NCBI RefSeq assembly: GCF_013408565.1
Contig: NZ_JACBZX010000001.1
Location: 1,302,001-1,366,000 of the forward strand
Direction: 5' to 3'
Origin: Janibacter alkaliphilus
Lineage (GTDB): Bacteria; Actinomycetota; Actinomycetes; Actinomycetales; Dermatophilaceae
DNA length: 64,000 nt
Below, in pieces: positions 35,320 to 43,426 of this stretch. The translations under genes and the position numbers were made by a program. Below the pieces are notes generated by a model. It was not told the origin of the DNA. It worked only from the letters and a program-made list of their open reading frames with translations, and did no database searches. How positions within the stretch are numbered: position 1 is the stretch's first letter; every line of letters starts with the position of its first letter.

Positions 35320-36636
35320 GTGATCGACATCAAGCTCCTGCGGGACCAGCCCGACGTCGTCCGAGACAGCCAGCGTGCCCGCGGCGAGGACGCGTCCGTG
35401 GTCGACGAGGTGCTCGCCGCCGACGAGCAGCGGCGCAGCGCCATCGGCGAGTTCGAGTCGGCGCGGGCCGAGCAGAAGGCGGCCAGCAAGCAGCTCGGCC
35501 CGGTGATGGGCCGGCTGAAGGGGGCCCAGAAGGCCGGCGAGGACACCACCGAGCTGCAGGCCGAGGCGGACCGCCTGCGGGCCACCGGCACCGAGCTCGC
35601 CGCCCGGGTCAAGGAGCTCGAGAGCGTCCAGGACGAGGCGCAGGACCGGCTGGACCGGCTGGTGCGCAGCCTGGGCAACGTCATCGAGCCGGGCGTCCCG
35701 GCCGGCGGCGAGGACGACTTCGTCGTGCTCGAGGAGGTGGGCGCCCCCCGCGACCTGGCCGCCGAGGGCATCGAGCCGCGCGACCACCTCGAGCTGGGCG
35801 AGGGCCTCGGCGCGATCGACATGGAGCGAGGGGCGAAGGTGGCCGGCAGCCGCTTCTACTTCCTCACCGGGGTCGGGGCGCAGCTCGAGCTGGCGCTGCT
35901 CAACATGGCCGTCGCCCAGGCGACCGCGGCCGGCTTCCGGCTCATGGTGCCGCCGACGCTGGTGCGCCCGGAGATCATGGGCGGCACCGGCTACCTCGAC
36001 GCGCACGAGGACGTCTACCACCTGCCCGGCGACGACCTCTACCTCACCGGCACCTCCGAGGTGGCGCTGGCCGGCTACCACTCCGACGAGATCATCGACC
36101 TGAGCGACGGGCCGCGGCGCTACGCCGGCTGGTCGACGTGCTACCGCCGCGAGGCCGGCAGCTACGGCAAGGACACCCGCGGGATCATCCGGGTGCACCA
36201 GTTCAACAAGCTCGAGATGTTCGTCTACTGCGACCCGGCGGACGCGGCCGCGGAGCACCAGCGGATGCTCGCCTGGGAGCAGGAGATGCTGGCGAAGGTG
36301 GAGCTGCCCTACCGGGTGATCGACACCGCTGCCGGTGACCTCGGCGGGTCGGCGGCGCGCAAGTACGACTGCGAGGCGTGGGTGCCGACCCAGGGCCGCT
36401 ACCGCGAGCTGACCTCGACGTCGAACTGCACGACCTACCAGGCGCGCCGGCTGGGCATCCGCTTCAAGGACGGCGACGGGCGTACCGCCCCGGTGGCCAC
36501 CCTCAACGGCACCCTGGCGACCACCCGCTGGCTGGTGGCGATCCTGGAGAACCACCAGCAGGCCGACGGCTCGGTGCGCGTCCCGCAGGCCCTGCAGCCC
36601 TTCCTCGGCCTGGACGTCCTCACCCCGACCTCCTGA
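35320..36636 (+). CDS. serS: Seryl-tRNA synthetase
   Basis: 438 residues from GTG ([20 protein letters not shown]). The N-terminal ~110 residues are the tRNA-binding coiled coil rich in Glu/Lys/Ala. The class II catalytic core follows with the serine-binding [15 protein letters not shown], motif 2 [20 protein letters not shown], and motif 3 near [18 protein letters not shown]. The length fits bacterial SerRS (about 420-430). It charges tRNA-Ser (and tRNA-Sec if present) with serine. A longer open frame starts at 35137, but the leaderless -10 and the family N-terminus support 35320. No tRNA gene is seen next to it. Confidence 0.95.
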   Translation: MIDIKLLRDQPDVVRDSQRARGEDASVVDEVLAADEQRRSAIGEFESARAEQKAASKQLGPVMGRLKGAQKAGEDTTELQAEADRLRATGTELAARVKELESVQDEAQDRLDRLVRSLGNVIEPGVPAGGEDDFVVLEEVGAPRDLAAEGIEPRDHLELGEGLGAIDMERGAKVAGSRFYFLTGVGAQLELALLNMAVAQATAAGFRLMVPPTLVRPEIMGGTGYLDAHEDVYHLPGDDLYLTGTSEVALAGYHSDEIIDLSDGPRRYAGWSTCYRREAGSYGKDTRGIIRVHQFNKLEMFVYCDPADAAAEHQRMLAWEQEMLAKVELPYRVIDTAAGDLGGSAARKYDCEAWVPTQGRYRELTSTSNCTTYQARRLGIRFKDGDGRTAPVATLNGTLATTRWLVAILENHQQADGSVRVPQALQPFLGLDVLTPTS

Positions 36637-36677
36637 CCCTTTCGCCGCACCTCGCCCGTACCCCACCCGTCACCCCT

Positions 36678-36696
36678 TTATCGGGTAACCCGATAA
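36678..36696. promoter_or_regulatory. AT-rich perfect inverted repeat TTATCGGG-TAA-CCCGATAA
   Basis: An 8-bp-arm inverted repeat with a 3-bp centre, 42 bp after serS and 90 bp before the stop of the convergent DUF368 gene. It could be a short terminator stem, but the AT-rich ends and central symmetry also look like an operator half-site pair. No regulator gene is adjacent. Confidence 0.4.
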
Positions 36697-36787
36697 TGGC
36701 TCGCTCTCGGGGGAAGGCTTGTCCTGTGAGCGAGAGGTTCTCTGCATGCGCTGACCGCGGGCTCGCTCGGCGCCGCGCAGTCCTCGC

Positions 36788-37768
36788 TCAGTCGTCGGAC
36801 GGCGCCGAGGACCGCGACTCCACCCAGATCATCACCGCGACGACGAGCGCGCCCAGCGCCATGAGCAGCAGCGGCCCGGGGACCGGGTCGACCGGCGCGA
36901 GCAGCGACCCCGGTCCGTGCGCCTCGCCGCTGGCGTCCTCGGTGGAGGTCTGCCACGGCCACAGCGCGCGCAGCGAGCCGAGCATCAGCCCGGTCATCAC
37001 GAGCAGCGTGGTCCGGCGGTGCGTCGTCAGCAGCCAGTCGAGGATCTTCACGAAGGAGGCCAGCCCGACGATCGCGCCGAGCCCGAAGACGGCGATGTAG
37101 CCCAGGTCGCGGGAGTCCACCGCGTCGAGGGTGGCGGTGTAGAGCCCGATCGCCAGCAGGAAGAACGAGCCCGAGACGCCGGGCACCACGAGCGCACAGA
37201 TCGCCACCGCCGCCGCGAGGAAGACGACGATCATCGGCGGGTCCGACTCGGAGCCGCCCCCGGCCAGCCCCGTCATGACGAAGGCGGTGACTGCCGCCGC
37301 CGCGACGATGAGCCCGTCCACCCAGGCCGGTCGGGTGGCGTGCGGCAGCATCCGCAGGGGCACGATGACGCTCACCGCGACCAGCCCGAAGAAGAGCCCG
37401 CGGGCGTGCTCGGGGTGGTCGGAGACGAAGCTGCTGAGCACCCCGGCCATGGTCAGCACCGCGGTCGCCATGCCGACGAGCACCGGGATGACGAGCCACC
37501 AGCTGGTCCGCCGCAGCTCGACCCGCGCGGACGCGAGCCGGTCCGGGCCGGTAACCAGCCGTCGCAGTGCGGCGATGGCGTGCGAGGCGGAGTCGATGAG
37601 CTCGTCGTAGACCCCGGTGACCAGCGCCACGGTGCCGCCGGAGACGCCGGGCACCAGCTCGGCCATGCCGATGAGGAAACCCCGGAGCAGGTCGAGGGGG
37701 AGGAGGCGGCGCGGGCGACGGGAGGCGAGGGCCTCGGTCGGGGCGGGCCCGTCGGTGGTCTGCTGCAT
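36788..37768 (-). CDS. DUF368 membrane protein, putative polyprenyl-phosphate translocase
   Basis: 326 residues from ATG 37768. DUF368 is recognised by its duplicated motif: GMAELVPGVSGGTVALVTG near residue 40 and ICALVVPGVSGSFFLLAIG near 195, each leading into membrane helices. About nine hydrophobic segments are visible. DUF368 proteins (PopT) have been reported to flip undecaprenyl phosphate back across the membrane for cell wall synthesis, so that role is likely. An upstream in-frame start at 37858 would add a basic, non-membrane extension; the chosen start has AAGGG about 8 bp upstream. No operon partner. Confidence 0.88.
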   Translation of the reverse strand: MQQTTDGPAPTEALASRRPRRLLPLDLLRGFLIGMAELVPGVSGGTVALVTGVYDELIDSASHAIAALRRLVTGPDRLASARVELRRTSWWLVIPVLVGMATAVLTMAGVLSSFVSDHPEHARGLFFGLVAVSVIVPLRMLPHATRPAWVDGLIVAAAAVTAFVMTGLAGGGSESDPPMIVVFLAAAVAICALVVPGVSGSFFLLAIGLYTATLDAVDSRDLGYIAVFGLGAIVGLASFVKILDWLLTTHRRTTLLVMTGLMLGSLRALWPWQTSTEDASGEAHGPGSLLAPVDPVPGPLLLMALGALVVAVMIWVESRSSAPSDD

Positions 37769-37902
37769 GCCGCCCTTCCGCGGTCGTGATGGCCACCCAC
37801 GGTCCGGGTGCGTAGCGGGGCGCCAGGCTAGCCGCCGAGCCTGGGCATCGGCTGACACCGCGCTGTGCCGAAGAACCTAAGGGCCTGTGCCCCCTTCGGA
37901 GT

Positions 37903-37981
37903 GTGCCCGGGCAGTTGCGAGGGGTCGGGTGATTTGCCCGGGCAGTTGCGGGGGTTCGGGTGATTTGCCCGGGCAGTTGCG
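37903..37981. repeat. Repeat family A, locus 3 (inverted orientation): three units
   Basis: Three copies of TGCCCGGGCAGTTGCG preceded in two cases by GGGTGATT. This is the reverse complement of the CGCAACTGCCCGGGCAAATCAC unit at 6657-6867. It lies in the 336-bp gap between the divergent DUF368 and TrmH genes; that gap also holds the inverted repeat at 38024-38085 and the TrmH promoter. Confidence 0.85.
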
Positions 37982-38023
37982 AAGGGGGTAGGTGCCGACG
38001 CCTGGGTGGGCGGCGCCGCCGAC

Positions 38024-38085
38024 GGTGAGTGAGCACATCCGGTCGGGTCCTGGCGGCCCGAGGCGACCAGATGCGCTCACTCGCC
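38024..38085. repeat. Large imperfect inverted repeat upstream of the TrmH gene
   Basis: Arms 38024-38045 (GGTGAGTGAGCACATCCGGT and two more bases) and 38064-38085 match in inverted orientation at 19 of 22 positions around an 18-bp centre. It ends 6 bp before the -10 box of the TrmH gene, so it occupies the -35 and upstream region and could be an operator or a hairpin end of another transcript. Confidence 0.6.
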
Positions 38086-38091
38086 GGCGGC

Positions 38092-38097
38092 TAGGTT
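38092..38097 (+). promoter_or_regulatory. Leaderless-type -10 box for the TrmH gene
   Basis: TAGGTT, then 7 nt, then GTG 38105. It supports GTG 38105 over the in-frame TTG at 38096. Confidence 0.55.
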
Positions 38098-38104
38098 GCT
38101 GCGC

Positions 38105-38776
38105 GTGAGACAGGACCAGGAGCGGGGCGAGCCCCAGCCCGACCCGTCCGCTCCCGAGGTCGGTGTCGGCCCCTGGGTCGGCGACCCGCCGACCGACCCC
38201 CGCCTCGACCCCGAGCTGCTCGCGCACGGCGACCGCCGCAACGTCGAGGACCGCTACCGCTACTGGCGCCACGAGGCGATCGTCGCCGACCTGGACACCC
38301 GCAGGCACCCCTTCCACGTCGCCGTCGAGAACTGGGAGCACGACTTCAACATCGGCTCCGTGGTGCGCACCGCCAACGCCCTGGGCGCGGCTGCCTTCCA
38401 CATCGTCGGGCGGCGTCGCTGGAACCGCCGCGGGGCCATGGTCACCGACCGCTACCAGCACGAGCACCATCACCCGGACGTCGCCGCGCTGCAGCGGTGG
38501 GCGGCCACGGCGGGGCCTGGCGGCACCCGGCTGCCGCTCGTCGGCATCGACAACGTCGACGGCGCGGTGCCCCTGGAGACCTCCGCGCTCCCGCGCGACT
38601 GCGTGCTCGTCCTCGGCCAGGAGGGCCCCGGCATCTCCCCGGAGATGCTCGAGGCCTGCGACGTCGTCCTCGCGATCGCCCAGTTCGGCTCGACCCGCTC
38701 GATGAACGCCGGTGCCGCCGCAGCCATCGCGATGCACGCGTGGGTGCGGCGGCACCACTTCGACCAGATCCCCTGA
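38105..38776 (+). CDS. TrmH/SpoU family RNA methyltransferase
   Basis: 223 residues. All three SPOUT (TrmH) motifs are present: motif 1 ENWEHDFNIGSVVRTANALG, motif 2 DCVLVLGQEGPGISPEML and motif 3 QFGSTRSMNAGAAAAIAMH. The N-terminal 35 residues are Pro/Asp-rich and probably flexible. The enzyme uses SAM to 2'-O-methylate a ribose in tRNA or rRNA; the target nucleotide cannot be assigned. Alone on the plus strand, it ends at a strong bidirectional terminator shared with the convergent acyltransferase gene. Confidence 0.92.
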   Translation: MRQDQERGEPQPDPSAPEVGVGPWVGDPPTDPRLDPELLAHGDRRNVEDRYRYWRHEAIVADLDTRRHPFHVAVENWEHDFNIGSVVRTANALGAAAFHIVGRRRWNRRGAMVTDRYQHEHHHPDVAALQRWAATAGPGGTRLPLVGIDNVDGAVPLETSALPRDCVLVLGQEGPGISPEMLEACDVVLAIAQFGSTRSMNAGAAAAIAMHAWVRRHHFDQIP

Positions 38777-38810
38777 GCGCCAGCTCCACCCACGACCAGC
38801 GCACGTGAGC

Positions 38811-38842
38811 GACCGGGGCCCGGCGATCGCCGGGCCCCGGTC
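38811..38842. terminator. Bidirectional terminator between TrmH and acyltransferase genes
   Basis: A perfect 32-bp palindrome with 16-bp arms (GACCGGGGCCCGGCGA and its complement), lying between two convergent genes 34 bp after one stop and 11 bp before the other. No U tract, as is usual in high-GC actinobacteria. Confidence 0.75.
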
Positions 38843-38853
38843 GCACAGCGAGA

Positions 38854-40176
38854 TCAGCGCGAGGTGAGCAGCGTCCGCGGCCGGTGCACCCGGACGATGC
38901 GCAGGGCGAAGAGCGCCACCACCGGCAGCAGCGGCCACACCCACGCCACCCCGTCGTCGGTGACGATGCCCGCCTTCGCCATGACCGCCAGGCCGCCGCA
39001 GACCGCGACGGTCGCCAGCAGCGGGCGCCACGCCGAGCGCGGCTCCGGCCGCAGGTCCGCCCGCGGCTCCTCCCACCGGCCCAGCAGGGCCACGAAGACC
39101 GCCGTCACCGCGGCCAGCACCGCGAACCAGACCGGCCGGGTCGCCCACCAGGCGCCGCTGCCCGGCTCCAGGCCGAGCCCGACACCACCCATCAGGGCCG
39201 AGGCGCCGATGACGAGCACCATCGCGGTGAGGTGCCACAGGTAGAGCGACATGATCCGGGCGTTGACCGCGACCGTGGCCGTCCACGGGCGACGGCGCTG
39301 CAGCCAGCGCTGCAGCGGCGCCTCGGCCAGCAGCGCGACACCGATCTGCGCCATGCCCAGCAGCGCCATGGTGATCCGGGTCGGGTAGGAGTTCTCGACC
39401 GGGCCGCCGACCCCGATCATCGAGACCGGGTAGGGGCCGTAGGCGACGAGCAGGGTGACCCCGGTCAGGCCGACCACCGACAGCGCGACCTTGCGGCCGG
39501 CGCTCGCCAGCTCGCCGTCCCGCCAGGCGTAGCCCAGCTGGTGCACGGTGGCCCAGACGATCAGGTAGTTGAGGAAGCCGACGAGGATCTGTCCGGTGGA
39601 GATGCTCACGTAGTCCACGAGCCCACCGAGCGCCAGCCCGCCGACGACGCTCCACCAGCCCAGCCGCTCCCACAGCGCCAGGGTGCCCGGGGTGACGGCG
39701 ACGACGAGCACGTAGGCGGCGAGGAACCACGTCGGCACCAGCGCCGTCTGGCTGGCGGTGCGCATGAGGTCGGCCGGCACGTCCGCGGCCAGCGCCACCG
39801 ACGCGATGCCGATCCAGGCGAGCAGCAGCGGCACCACCGGGGTCATCAGCCGGCGCAGCCGGGCCCGCTGCCAGCCGGCCCAGCCCTCCCCCTTCGCCCG
39901 CGCGGAGCGCCACGAGGTGGCGTTGCTGTACCCGCCGACGAGGAAGAAGAGCGGCATCACCTGGAAGACCCAGGTCAGCCCCTGCAGCACCGGCTGGGTC
40001 TGCAGGATGTTGACGAGGTCGACCTCGCCGCCGCGGACCACGACGGCGGCCATCAGCCAGTGGCCGAGGACGACGACGCTGATCGCCACGGCGCGGTAGA
40101 GGTCGACGACCCGGTTGCGGCTGCTCGGCGTCGCGGCGGCCAGGTCACGGACGGAGAGGGTGGGTGCGCTGCTCAT
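38854..40176 (-). CDS. Acyltransferase family 3 (OafA-like) membrane protein
   Basis: 440 residues with about ten hydrophobic helices. The N-terminal signature NRVVDLYRAVAISVVVLGHW (about residues 20-39) and later MPLFFLVGGYSNATSW fit the acyltransferase_3 family, in which an Arg and His near the first helix take part in acyl transfer. Such proteins O-acylate surface polysaccharides, peptidoglycan or lipids at the cytoplasmic membrane. ATG 40176 is chosen; TTG 40185 or GTG 40182 just upstream are alternatives. No sugar-modifying genes are adjacent, so the acceptor is unknown. Confidence 0.85.
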   Translation of the reverse strand: MSSAPTLSVRDLAAATPSSRNRVVDLYRAVAISVVVLGHWLMAAVVVRGGEVDLVNILQTQPVLQGLTWVFQVMPLFFLVGGYSNATSWRSARAKGEGWAGWQRARLRRLMTPVVPLLLAWIGIASVALAADVPADLMRTASQTALVPTWFLAAYVLVVAVTPGTLALWERLGWWSVVGGLALGGLVDYVSISTGQILVGFLNYLIVWATVHQLGYAWRDGELASAGRKVALSVVGLTGVTLLVAYGPYPVSMIGVGGPVENSYPTRITMALLGMAQIGVALLAEAPLQRWLQRRRPWTATVAVNARIMSLYLWHLTAMVLVIGASALMGGVGLGLEPGSGAWWATRPVWFAVLAAVTAVFVALLGRWEEPRADLRPEPRSAWRPLLATVAVCGGLAVMAKAGIVTDDGVAWVWPLLPVVALFALRIVRVHRPRTLLTSR

Positions 40177-40298
40177 GGGCACCAACCTGGCGAAGGGCGC
40201 TGCGCCGCACCTGAGTCGCGGTACTCACCGGTACTCAGACCTCGCCCCCTGCGACTACTCAACCCGCCCGCACGGCGACCACCCGGCCGCAGCCCACC

Positions 40299-40304
40299 TA
40301 CGCT
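40299..40304 (+). promoter_or_regulatory. Leaderless-type -10 box for the aminotransferase gene
   Basis: TACGCT, then 6 nt, then GTG 40311, identical in hexamer and spacing to the serS promoter. Confidence 0.6.
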
Positions 40305-40310
40305 GACCAG

Positions 40311-41495
40311 GTGAGCGCCTCCCGTCGCAGCCAGGTCCCTCCCTTCGAGGTGATGGACGTCCTCGCCCGGGTGGCGGACCTGCGCGCCGAGGGCCGCGAG
40401 GTGCTCTCGCTGTGCGCCGGGGAGCCCGGTCAGGGCGCGCCGGCCGCGGTGCAGGAGGCGGCCGCCCGGGTGCACCAGCGCCAGGACCCGCTCGGCTACA
40501 CCCCGGCCCTGGGCACGGCCGCGCTGCGGGCGGCGGTGGCCGGGCACTACCACCGCTGGTACGGCCTCGAGCTCGACCCGCGTGAGGTGGCGATCACCAC
40601 CGGCAGCTCCGGCGGCTTCGTGCTCGCCTTCCTGGCCGCCTTCGACGCCGGCGACCGGGTCGCCCTGGCCCGTCCCGGCTACCCGGCCTACCGCAACATC
40701 CTGCGCAGCCTCGGCTGCGAGGTCGTCGACATCGACTGCGGTCCGGTCCAGCGCTACCAGCCGACCGTGCCGCAGCTGGAGGCCGAGCACGCGGCCGCGC
40801 CGCTGGCCGGGCTGGTGCTCGCCTCGCCGGCCAACCCCACCGGCACGATGGTCGACCGTGGCGAGCTCACCGCGATCGCTGCCTGGTGCCAGGCGCACGG
40901 GGTGCGGCTGATCAGCGACGAGATCTACCACGGGGTGACCTACCCGCAGGCGGGGGCGAGCGACCCGAAGGGGGTGTGCGCCCGGGAGGTCGATCCCGGC
41001 GCCGTCGTCGTCTCCAGCTTCAGCAAGTACTGGGGGATGACCGGGTGGCGGCTCGGCTGGCTGCTGCTGCCGGAGGATCTGCAGGCCGCGGTGGACGCGC
41101 TGGCCGGCAACCTCGCGCTGTGCCCGCCGGCGCCGGCGCAGCAGGCGGCGACGGCCGCCTTCGCCCCGGAGTCCTACGCCCGCTCGGAGGAGGCGGTGCG
41201 TGAGTTCGCGGCCACCCGTGAGCTGCTGCTGGACCGCGCGCCGGAGCTCGGCTGGGGGACCGCCGCCCCCGCGGACGGCACCTTCTACTACTGGGCCGAC
41301 CTCGGCGACCAGCTGGAGCGGTGGGGCGACTCGCGCCGCTACGCGACGGCGCTGCTGGAGGCCACCGGGGTGGCCCTCACCCCTGGCGTCGACTTCGACG
41401 ACCAGGCCGGGCATCGGTGCGTGCGACTGTCCTTCGCCGCCGGCCACGACGTCGTCGCGCAGGCGCTGGAGCGGATCGCCGCCTTCCAGTCCTGA
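40311..41495 (+). CDS. Pyridoxal phosphate-dependent class I/II aminotransferase
   Basis: 394 residues. Fold type I features: PLGYTPALGTAALRAAVAGH, TTGSSGGFVLAFLAAFDAGD in the cofactor phosphate region, LVLASPANPTGTM with the substrate-contacting Asn, SDEIYHGVTY with the Asp that pairs with pyridoxal, the Schiff-base lysine in SFSKYWGMTGWRLGW, and the substrate-carboxylate Arg near CVRLSFAAG. It transfers amino groups between amino and 2-oxo acids in the cytoplasm; substrate specificity (aspartate, alanine, aromatic or branched) is not clear. Single-gene unit behind a leaderless promoter, ending in the repeat-rich gap at 41516. Confidence 0.9.
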   Translation: MSASRRSQVPPFEVMDVLARVADLRAEGREVLSLCAGEPGQGAPAAVQEAAARVHQRQDPLGYTPALGTAALRAAVAGHYHRWYGLELDPREVAITTGSSGGFVLAFLAAFDAGDRVALARPGYPAYRNILRSLGCEVVDIDCGPVQRYQPTVPQLEAEHAAAPLAGLVLASPANPTGTMVDRGELTAIAAWCQAHGVRLISDEIYHGVTYPQAGASDPKGVCAREVDPGAVVVSSFSKYWGMTGWRLGWLLLPEDLQAAVDALAGNLALCPPAPAQQAATAAFAPESYARSEEAVREFAATRELLLDRAPELGWGTAAPADGTFYYWADLGDQLERWGDSRRYATALLEATGVALTPGVDFDDQAGHRCVRLSFAAGHDVVAQALERIAAFQS

Positions 41496-41515
41496 CCTCG
41501 CGCCCGCACTCGCCC

Positions 41516-41640
41516 GATCACCTCCACCCGATCACCTCCACCCCTTCGGGCTGCGAAGGGAGATCCTCCGGTGGAGGTGAACGCACGCGCCCCGGCGCGT
41601 CCAGATACCTCCACCCGCCGAGTTACCTCCACCGGTCCAC
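41516..41640. repeat. Cluster of ACCTCCACC repeats with nested hairpins
   Basis: The 9-mer ACCTCCACC occurs four times on the plus strand (around 41520, 41533, 41607, 41624) and once inverted (GGTGGAGGT near 41571). The second and the inverted copy form a stem that encloses CCCTTCG...CGAAGGG, a further stem. It lies between the aminotransferase stop and the fba promoter and could serve as the terminator of the former. Confidence 0.6.
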
Positions 41641-41724
41641 GGCAGGGGCGGCACGGTTGGCGAGCCCGGCGCGGGGATCAATAGGATCGAGGGGAGACGT
41701 CCGACCCGCTCGAAGGAGAGAGAC

Positions 41725-42759
41725 ATGCCCATCGCCACCCCCGAGGTCTACCGGGACATGCTGGACCGCGCGAAGGCCGGGTCCTTCGCCTACCCGGCGA
41801 TCAACGTCAGCTCCAGCCAGACCCTCAACGCCGCCATCCGCGGCTTCGCCGAGGCCGGCTCTGACGGCATCATCCAGGTCTCCACCGGCGGCGCGGAGTA
41901 CCTCTCCGGCCCCACCGTGAAGAACATGGTCACCGGCTCGCTCGCCTTCGCCGCCTACGCCCGCGAGGTCGCCAAGGGCTACGACGTCAACATCGCGCTG
42001 CACACCGACCACTGCCCCAAGGACAAGCTCGACGGCTTCGTCCGGCCGCTGCTGCAGGCCAGCATCGAGCAGAAGCAGCAGACCGGGCTGCCGATCTTCC
42101 AGTCGCACATGTGGGACGGCTCCGCGGTGCCGCTGGACGAGAACCTGCAGATCGGCCAGGAGCTGCTCGAGCTCGCCGCGGCTGCGGACATCATCCTCGA
42201 GGTCGAGATCGGCGTCGTCGGCGGCGAGGAGGACGGCGTCGCCCACGAGATCAACGAGCAGCTCTACACCACGACCGACGACGCGCTGGCCACCGTCGAG
42301 GCCCTCGGTCTGGGCGAGAAGGGCCGCTACATGACGGCGCTGACCTTCGGCAACGTGCACGGCGTCTACAAGCCGGGCAACGTCAAGCTCCGCCCGGAGA
42401 TCCTCAAGGAGTGCCAGGACGCGATCGTCGCGAAGTACGGCACGGACAAGGGCGAGCGGCCGCTGGACCTCGTCTTCCACGGCGGCTCCGGCTCCACCGC
42501 GCAGGAGATCTCGGACGCGGTCGACTTCGGCGTCGTGAAGATGAACGTCGACACCGACACCCAGTACGCCTTCACCCGCCCGATCGCCGGCTGGATGCTC
42601 AGCAACTACGAGGGCGTGCTCAAGGTCGACGGCGAGGTCGGCAACAAGAAGCAGTACGACCCGCGCGCCTGGGGCAAGGTCGCCGAGGAGGCGATGGCTG
42701 CCCGCGTCGTCGAGGCGTGCCAGAACCTGCGCAGCGCCGGCACCAGCGTCACCGCCTGA
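41725..42759 (+). CDS. fbaA: Class II fructose-bisphosphate aldolase
   Basis: 344 residues. Class II zinc-dependent aldolase motifs: FAYPAINVSSSQTLNAAIRG, catalytic Asp and zinc His in NIALHTDHCPKDKLD, EVEIGVVGGEEDG, zinc ligands near TFGNVHGVYKPG and LVFHGGSGS, and KMNVDTDTQYAFTRP. The enzyme cleaves fructose-1,6-bisphosphate to two triose phosphates in glycolysis and works in reverse in gluconeogenesis. GAAGGAGAGAG lies just upstream of ATG 41725, and TAGGAT (41692-41697) is the likely -10, giving a short leader. The DUF3151 gene follows within 10 bp, a pairing seen across actinobacteria. Confidence 0.96.
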   Translation: MPIATPEVYRDMLDRAKAGSFAYPAINVSSSQTLNAAIRGFAEAGSDGIIQVSTGGAEYLSGPTVKNMVTGSLAFAAYAREVAKGYDVNIALHTDHCPKDKLDGFVRPLLQASIEQKQQTGLPIFQSHMWDGSAVPLDENLQIGQELLELAAAADIILEVEIGVVGGEEDGVAHEINEQLYTTTDDALATVEALGLGEKGRYMTALTFGNVHGVYKPGNVKLRPEILKECQDAIVAKYGTDKGERPLDLVFHGGSGSTAQEISDAVDFGVVKMNVDTDTQYAFTRPIAGWMLSNYEGVLKVDGEVGNKKQYDPRAWGKVAEEAMAARVVEACQNLRSAGTSVTA

Positions 42760-42767
42760 GGATGTCG

Positions 42768-43178
42768 ATGAGCGCCGGAGACAACCTGCTCGGCATCCCC
42801 GAGACCCTGCTGCCGGAGGACCCGGCCGCCCAGCGGCTGGAGGAAGGGGTGGACGCCGCCGACGTCGCGCGGCTGCACCCCACCTCCTCGCTGGCCTGGG
42901 CCACCCTCGCCGAGGACGCGCTCGAGGACGGGCGCACGGTCGAGGGCTACGCCTACGCCCGCACCGGCTACCACCGGGCGCTGGACGCCCTGCGCAAGTC
43001 CGGGTGGCGCGGCCAGGGCCCGGTGCCCTGGTCGCACGAGCCGAACCGCGGCTTCCTGCGGGCGCTGGCGGCGCTGACCCGCGCCGCGGGCGCGATCGGC
43101 GAGACCGACGAGGAGGAGCGCTGCTCCGCCTTCCTGCGGGACTCCAGCGCCGAGGCCTACCGGGAGCTGCTGGGCTGA
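42768..43178 (+). CDS. DUF3151 family protein
   Basis: 136 residues. Typical DUF3151 features include NLLGIPETLLPEDPA, LHPTSSLAWATLAEDAL, GYAYARTGYHRALDALRKSG and WSHEPNRGFLRALAALTRA. Mostly helical, soluble and TPR-like. ATG 42768 has GAGGA 5 bp upstream; ATG 42762 is an in-frame alternative. It follows fba closely and is presumably co-transcribed. The conserved fba-DUF3151 order suggests a link to glycolysis, but no function is known. Confidence 0.9.
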   Translation: MSAGDNLLGIPETLLPEDPAAQRLEEGVDAADVARLHPTSSLAWATLAEDALEDGRTVEGYAYARTGYHRALDALRKSGWRGQGPVPWSHEPNRGFLRALAALTRAAGAIGETDEEERCSAFLRDSSAEAYRELLG

Positions 43179-43228
43179 GCCGAGCTGGACCACGACACAG
43201 CGCCGGACCTCGACACAGCGTCAGACCA

Positions 43229-43276
43229 CGACGAAGGGGGCGTCACGACCAGATGGTCGTGACGCCCCCTTCGTCG
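43229..43276. terminator. Perfect 23-bp-arm hairpin after the fba-DUF3151 operon
   Basis: The arm at 43229-43251 (CGACGAAGGGGGCGTCACGA and three more bases) pairs perfectly with 43254-43276 across a 2-nt centre. It lies 50 bp after the DUF3151 stop. The stem is much longer than needed and no U tract follows. Direct copies of CGACACAGCG stand just upstream (near 43196 and 43210). Confidence 0.75.
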
Positions 43277-43426
43277 CCGCGTCCGGTGTCCCTCCCGGAA
43301 AAGGTGTAGGGGGCGCCGCCACTGAGTCCCCTGATACCCGGGCGGCGCCCCTCTGTGCTCCTAGTGTGCACCAGCCCTGCCCGAAAAATCGTCATGAAGC
43401 AGCCAATGGCACTAACATGACAACGC

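Noticed and set aside
36637..36787. tRNA-Ser gene next to serS
   Set aside because: I looked for a cloverleaf with GGTTCGAATCC-type T-arm in the gap and found none; only the TTATCGGG palindrome is present.
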